From: DASYXT01 sp035934555
GTDB taxonomy: Bacteria; Verrucomicrobiota; Verrucomicrobiia; Limisphaerales; UBA8199
Reading direction: 5' to 3'
DNA length: 64,000 nucleotides
NCBI GenBank assembly: GCA_035934555.1
Contig: DASYXT010000141.1
Coordinates: 62,001 to 126,000, forward strand
Positions 61,801 to 64,000 of this stretch are shown piece after piece (the stretch's first letter is position 1; every line of letters starts with the position of its first letter). Position numbers and translations under genes: made by a program. Under the pieces are notes generated by a model. The model made no database searches and was not told where the DNA came from. It worked only from the letters and a program-made list of their open reading frames with translations.

Positions 61801-62558
61801 CTGCTTTTCCTGGTTTCGAGGAGGATAATCTGGCGGACCAGTTCAATGGCACCGATTCCGATGTCGCATTGCCGGCGCTGAATCTCAATACCAACACCGT
61901 GACGATTAGCGGTTGGGTTAAACGGACCGGCACGCAAACCGGATGGTCGGGATTGGTCTTTTGCCGTTCGGGCAGCACCACCGCCGGGCTTCACTTCGGC
62001 ACCGGCAATGAACTGCGCTACACCTGGAACAATGCCGGCAGCACTTACAACTGGAACTCGGGCCTGATTGTGCCGGACGGGGTGTGGACATTCATTGCGT
62101 TGGCAATCGAACCAACCCGAGCAACGATCTATCTGGCCACCAACAGCATTCTCTATTCGGCTACCAACAACGTGGCCAACCCGGTGCAGGCCTTCGCCGG
62201 CACAACTTACCTTGGTTACGACCCCAACTCTTCGGCCAGGCGTCTGGATGGTTTTCTGGACGAAGTGGCTATTTTCAATCGCACGCTGAGCCGCGCGGAA
62301 CTCAATTTGATTTTAACGGCTGCGCAGCCCCCGATGTTCACTACGGTTTCTCAGCTACCTGGTGGAAGTTTCCGAGTGGCGGGCGCCGGCCAGCCAAACG
62401 GCTCCTATCGGCTACTGACCACAACCAACGTGGTCCTGCCATTGCCCTTGTGGGCTCAACTGACTTCCGGTTCATTCTCGGCCTCGGGCCAGTTTTCCTA
62501 TACCGATTTGCTGGGGACGAATTTTGTTCAACGTTTTTACCGCCTCTCGGTCCCCTAA
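58854..62558 (+). CDS. Giant secreted multidomain protein (DUF3472-like, PA14, Ig, LamG)
   Basis: The 1234-residue protein starts with TTG at 58854, overlapping the pseudopilin stop (TTGA), with a signal peptide (GLGLLIVALVLGEIPTGA). Domains in order: a DUF3472-like part (about 32-300), a PA14 domain (about 395-555, with GLYTFTLNSDAGSQLYIDG), a bacterial Ig-like domain (about 560-645), a concanavalin-like domain (about 655-840), an Ig-like domain (about 850-940, PPFAYRWEQNGTPLP) and a LamG domain (about 950-1150, TVTISGWVKR, DGFLDEVAIFNRTL). It ends QRFYRLSVP. It probably binds or processes glycans outside the cell. The next gene follows after 8 bases. Confidence 0.82.
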   Translation: MIHFASLTGRRLHGLGLLIVALVLGEIPTGAEYHYFNLPSGGADGVVQELRWPYWNNAYYNTWLSDYWTSSDGVSGYFYSGLALPAAGAPAGVSCLINWSFWPLSNPLKVTDMPQAAYTSPGTFAAQTIGEGTVLRAPGNWTVFQTNLWYRLAFRVWQPAAGVPHQAFAGQWLRDPASGIWYHMATVALPFGATGIDGLMGFQEDYTGGLQPQRTDYRNCYYHRNASWHAANQFQAYCRGQKENAGLIENATAAYYETCSPANTGYVASLTNNGQSLYLTLSNQPAVPSFDPLVVTGASAVLSGTQLLVQWQLPPTSSPQLAYQVQVFNNAGYTGTPALVFYERAPDTREKLLDVTGIATPYPRLIVSDIFDNTNAPVALIPTNATLSAGTDVPGAINGLAFTYFESASSFYLDTSGTNWPAMPNFATLPAVLQGAVNDLDLTARRRRFGYAFNYFGYLSVPAAGLYTFTLNSDAGSQLYIDGQLVVNWDGRHSPADLSGWAGLQAGYHAFNVRYFCDTQNNNFGNEFFDTLSLSYEGPGISRQRVPASAYFRVPPGGEPAVTLTAPASGTTISGADALLSASVTANTAVPNRVQFYLGDNYWGASASSPYELNSLVWANPTNAIRARLVYNGSNIVDSAPAVVNTTNMVLTPWLLSQIFFHNFPNGGRIVGGTYSLIGDGVNLLVRQVNGDFTVAGRLQGLPGSGPGADGAAPDASWQAGLIVRGNTNMTPGFPLGTSSARFAAVFGTVNNGTHFQDDTMVNGGGAYWSSDVGSANRWFQLRRSGDTFLTSVSPDGANWTPVNTNTLTGIGTLVYAGFFSYAQPSHNPNVPWAGFDNFALAGNVIGPPSVTVNPAARTVYTGQNVVLSALTTGNPPFAYRWEQNGTPLPAATNATLTLSNLQPAASGLYSVMVSNVNGTATANATINVLSPPPGPAQILNSQPVGYWRLNETIGPVAYDSVGSNNGTAEGGLVFGASGVGPPAFPGFEEDNLADQFNGTDSDVALPALNLNTNTVTISGWVKRTGTQTGWSGLVFCRSGSTTAGLHFGTGNELRYTWNNAGSTYNWNSGLIVPDGVWTFIALAIEPTRATIYLATNSILYSATNNVANPVQAFAGTTYLGYDPNSSARRLDGFLDEVAIFNRTLSRAELNLILTAAQPPMFTTVSQLPGGSFRVAGAGQPNGSYRLLTTTNVVLPLPLWAQLTSGSFSASGQFSYTDLLGTNFVQRFYRLSVP

Positions 62559-62566
62559 CCGCCATT

Positions 62567-63832
62567 ATGTTTCGCGAATCTCCACGGATGAACTTCTGGT
62601 TTTGCGCCCTCGTCCTCGCCGCCCACGCCAGCCTGACCACCGCTTTTGCCCAACTGCGCGTACCGGCCAGTACTGCTTATGCGGTCCCCGACCCGGAGGG
62701 GGTTGATATTTCACGGCAGGGAGTCATGGGGTGGAAAGAGCCGGCAACAGAGCTGCTCTGGTTTGGTGAATTCAAGCACACCGGAGAAGCTGAGTGCGCG
62801 CTGGTGTTGCGGCCGGTGCCGGGCGCTGAGTCCAGGTTTCGTCTGACGATTTCCGGCACTGCGCACGAGTTTGTCGCCAAAGGCGACGGCGCCGAACCAG
62901 TCACCATTCCGGCCGGCAAATTTCCCATTCCCAACGCGGGTTACGAGAAAATTACGCTTCAACTGCTGAACCCTCCCGGTCAGCCGGCTGGTGAGATTCA
63001 GGCGCTTGTGCTAGATGGTCCCGCTGCCGCCGACGCCCATTTCAATTTGAAATCACGCCGCAACGCCGCTTCTGTCCACTTGCTTTATCCCACCACCCGC
63101 TTGACCAACATCACTGCCTTCTATTGTGAGGTTACGGCCCTCACCGACCCGCTCTGGACTTATTATATGGCGTGCGGCTGGCACCGCGGCTACTTCGGGA
63201 TGCAAGTCAACAGTGCAACCGAGCGGCGCATTATCTTTAGTGTCTGGGACAGCGGCGGCGAGCCGACCGACCGCGGCCAGGTAAAGACCGAAGACCGGGT
63301 TCAACTCATGGCCAAAGGCGAGGGCGTTTATTGCGGCGACTTCGGCAATGAAGGCACCGGCGGCCACAGCCACCTGGTCTTTCCCTGGCGCACGGGTCAG
63401 GCGCAAAAATTCCTGGTGACGGCGCATCCCGAAGACGCAACTCACACCGTCTTCTCAGGGTACTTTTTCGATCCGGACAAACGGGCCTGGCGGCTTATCT
63501 CCAGTTGGCGCGCACCCAAAGAGGGGGGTTATCTGCGAGGCCTGTATAGTTTCAGCGAGAATTTCGGCGGCGCCAACGGCCAACTGCGCCGCAAAGCCCT
63601 CTACGGCAATCAATGGATCCGAACTGCCGACGGCCAATGGCATGAATTGACCACCGCCACCTTTAGCTTTGATTCCACCGGCCGCGCTGACCGCCTCGAT
63701 CGGTTCATGGGCGTGGAGAACGGGCAGTTCTTTCTCTCACAGGGAGGATTTATCCCGGGCTCGTCGAAGTACAGGGAAAAGTTCGAGCGCCCCGCGACGG
63801 GAGCGGTGCCTACGGGGCTGCCCGTAGAGTGA
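62567..63832 (+). CDS. Secreted DUF3472 protein
   Basis: The protein (421 residues from ATG 62567; ATG 62588 is an alternative) has a signal peptide (MNFWFCALVLAAHASLTTAFA), an N-terminal beta-sandwich of the DUF5077 kind (about 30-150), and a DUF3472 domain (about 170-400) with YYMACGWHRGYFGMQVNSAT, IIFSVWDSGG, FGNEGTGGHSH and GLYSFSENFGG. Function unknown; the pair often occurs in secreted proteins of Bacteroidota and Verrucomicrobiota. It follows the giant protein by 8 bases, and that protein's own N-terminus looks DUF3472-like, so the two share a domain and probably a task. Confidence 0.85.
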   Translation: MFRESPRMNFWFCALVLAAHASLTTAFAQLRVPASTAYAVPDPEGVDISRQGVMGWKEPATELLWFGEFKHTGEAECALVLRPVPGAESRFRLTISGTAHEFVAKGDGAEPVTIPAGKFPIPNAGYEKITLQLLNPPGQPAGEIQALVLDGPAAADAHFNLKSRRNAASVHLLYPTTRLTNITAFYCEVTALTDPLWTYYMACGWHRGYFGMQVNSATERRIIFSVWDSGGEPTDRGQVKTEDRVQLMAKGEGVYCGDFGNEGTGGHSHLVFPWRTGQAQKFLVTAHPEDATHTVFSGYFFDPDKRAWRLISSWRAPKEGGYLRGLYSFSENFGGANGQLRRKALYGNQWIRTADGQWHELTTATFSFDSTGRADRLDRFMGVENGQFFLSQGGFIPGSSKYREKFERPATGAVPTGLPVE

Positions 63833-64000
63833 AGCGCAGGGTTCAAAACCAAAGAAACTCTGTTCGCCGTATGAAAGACTTTGCACGCAGCCGATCGCGG
63901 GGTGAAAGACTTTGGGCGCAGTCCATGGCGGCTCGGCGACGGCTCGTCCCCCCCGCGTTCACCCCTGCCCGGCGTGCCGCATTGGAAATGGCCCACTCTG
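63833..64000. other. Right edge, no gene supported
   Basis: The last 168 bases show a short direct repeat (TGAAAGACTTTGCACGCAG near 63872 and TGAAAGACTTTGGGCGCAG near 63903). A frame from ATG 63871 stays open to the edge, but its composition is not protein-like. Nothing else is seen. Confidence 0.4.

Noticed and set aside
62084..62566. Upstream extension of the DUF3472 gene
   Set aside because: It overlaps the LamG-coding end of the previous gene in another frame. A signal peptide starts at 62567/62588.
63871..64000. Partial gene at the right edge
   Set aside because: The frame is open only because the window ends; its composition (many Arg and Ala) is typical of GC-rich non-coding DNA.

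Overview
The window looks like chromosomal DNA of a GC-rich member of the Verrucomicrobiota, most likely of the Pedosphaera/Limisphaera type. This is an inference from gene content: a PVC-type bacterial microcompartment (BMC) locus, two pseudopilin-like proteins with the prepilin leader and an H-x9-DG-type tail, a PEP-CTERM protein, Tat-exported Gfo/Idh/MocA oxidoreductases, a glutaminase-A-like secreted enzyme, large secreted LamG/PA14/Ig proteins and a eukaryotic-type UDP-glucose pyrophosphorylase. No rRNA, tRNA, CRISPR array, transposase or phage gene was seen.

Layout. 1-4.7 kb: a cut-off membrane protein gene, rho, a WYL-type regulator, and bshA-bshB1 for bacillithiol synthesis. 4.8-7.8 kb: two tandem paralogous Tat-exported oxidoreductases. 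8.0-13.0 kb: a tight four-gene operon of two small WXG100-like helical proteins, a helical protein with a disordered tail, and a 1292-residue membrane-anchored FtsK/SpoIIIE ATPase with three ATPase modules like EccC of type VII secretion. This is the most interesting unit in the window. 13.4-20.6 kb: secA, then the glycerol genes glpK-glpD-glpF on the other strand. 20.8-24.1 kb: small membrane proteins, a short adenylate kinase, a zinc ribbon and a MORC/MutL-like GHKL ATPase.

24.2-33.8 kb holds a complete BMC locus: three BMC-H and three BMC-P shell proteins, PduL phosphotransacylase, CoA-acylating aldehyde dehydrogenase, acetate-kinase-like protein, class II aldolase, lactate/malate dehydrogenase, a TIM-barrel aldolase-like protein and a divergent DeoR regulator. 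By analogy with the planctomycete organelle it should split fuculose-1-P or rhamnulose-1-P to DHAP plus lactaldehyde and turn lactaldehyde into lactate with ATP formation. A secreted glutaminase-like enzyme, an MFS sugar-acid transporter and an IlvD with a large inserted domain follow.

40-48.5 kb: a frameshifted PEP-CTERM gene, a pseudopilin, a glycolipid-type glycosyltransferase and acyltransferase, a SET-domain methyltransferase, UDP-glucose pyrophosphorylase and a thioredoxin-like protein with an altered active site. 48.6-64 kb: a YciE-like ferritin-fold protein, a propeller sensor kinase with its NarL-type regulator, a TPR-sulfotransferase, and a cluster of large secreted proteins with a second pseudopilin.

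A family of REP-like palindromes is scattered through the intergenic regions (about 7.9, 33.8, 36.1, 49.3 and 54.9 kb). In two places the repeat supplies the last codons and the stop codon of the upstream gene.
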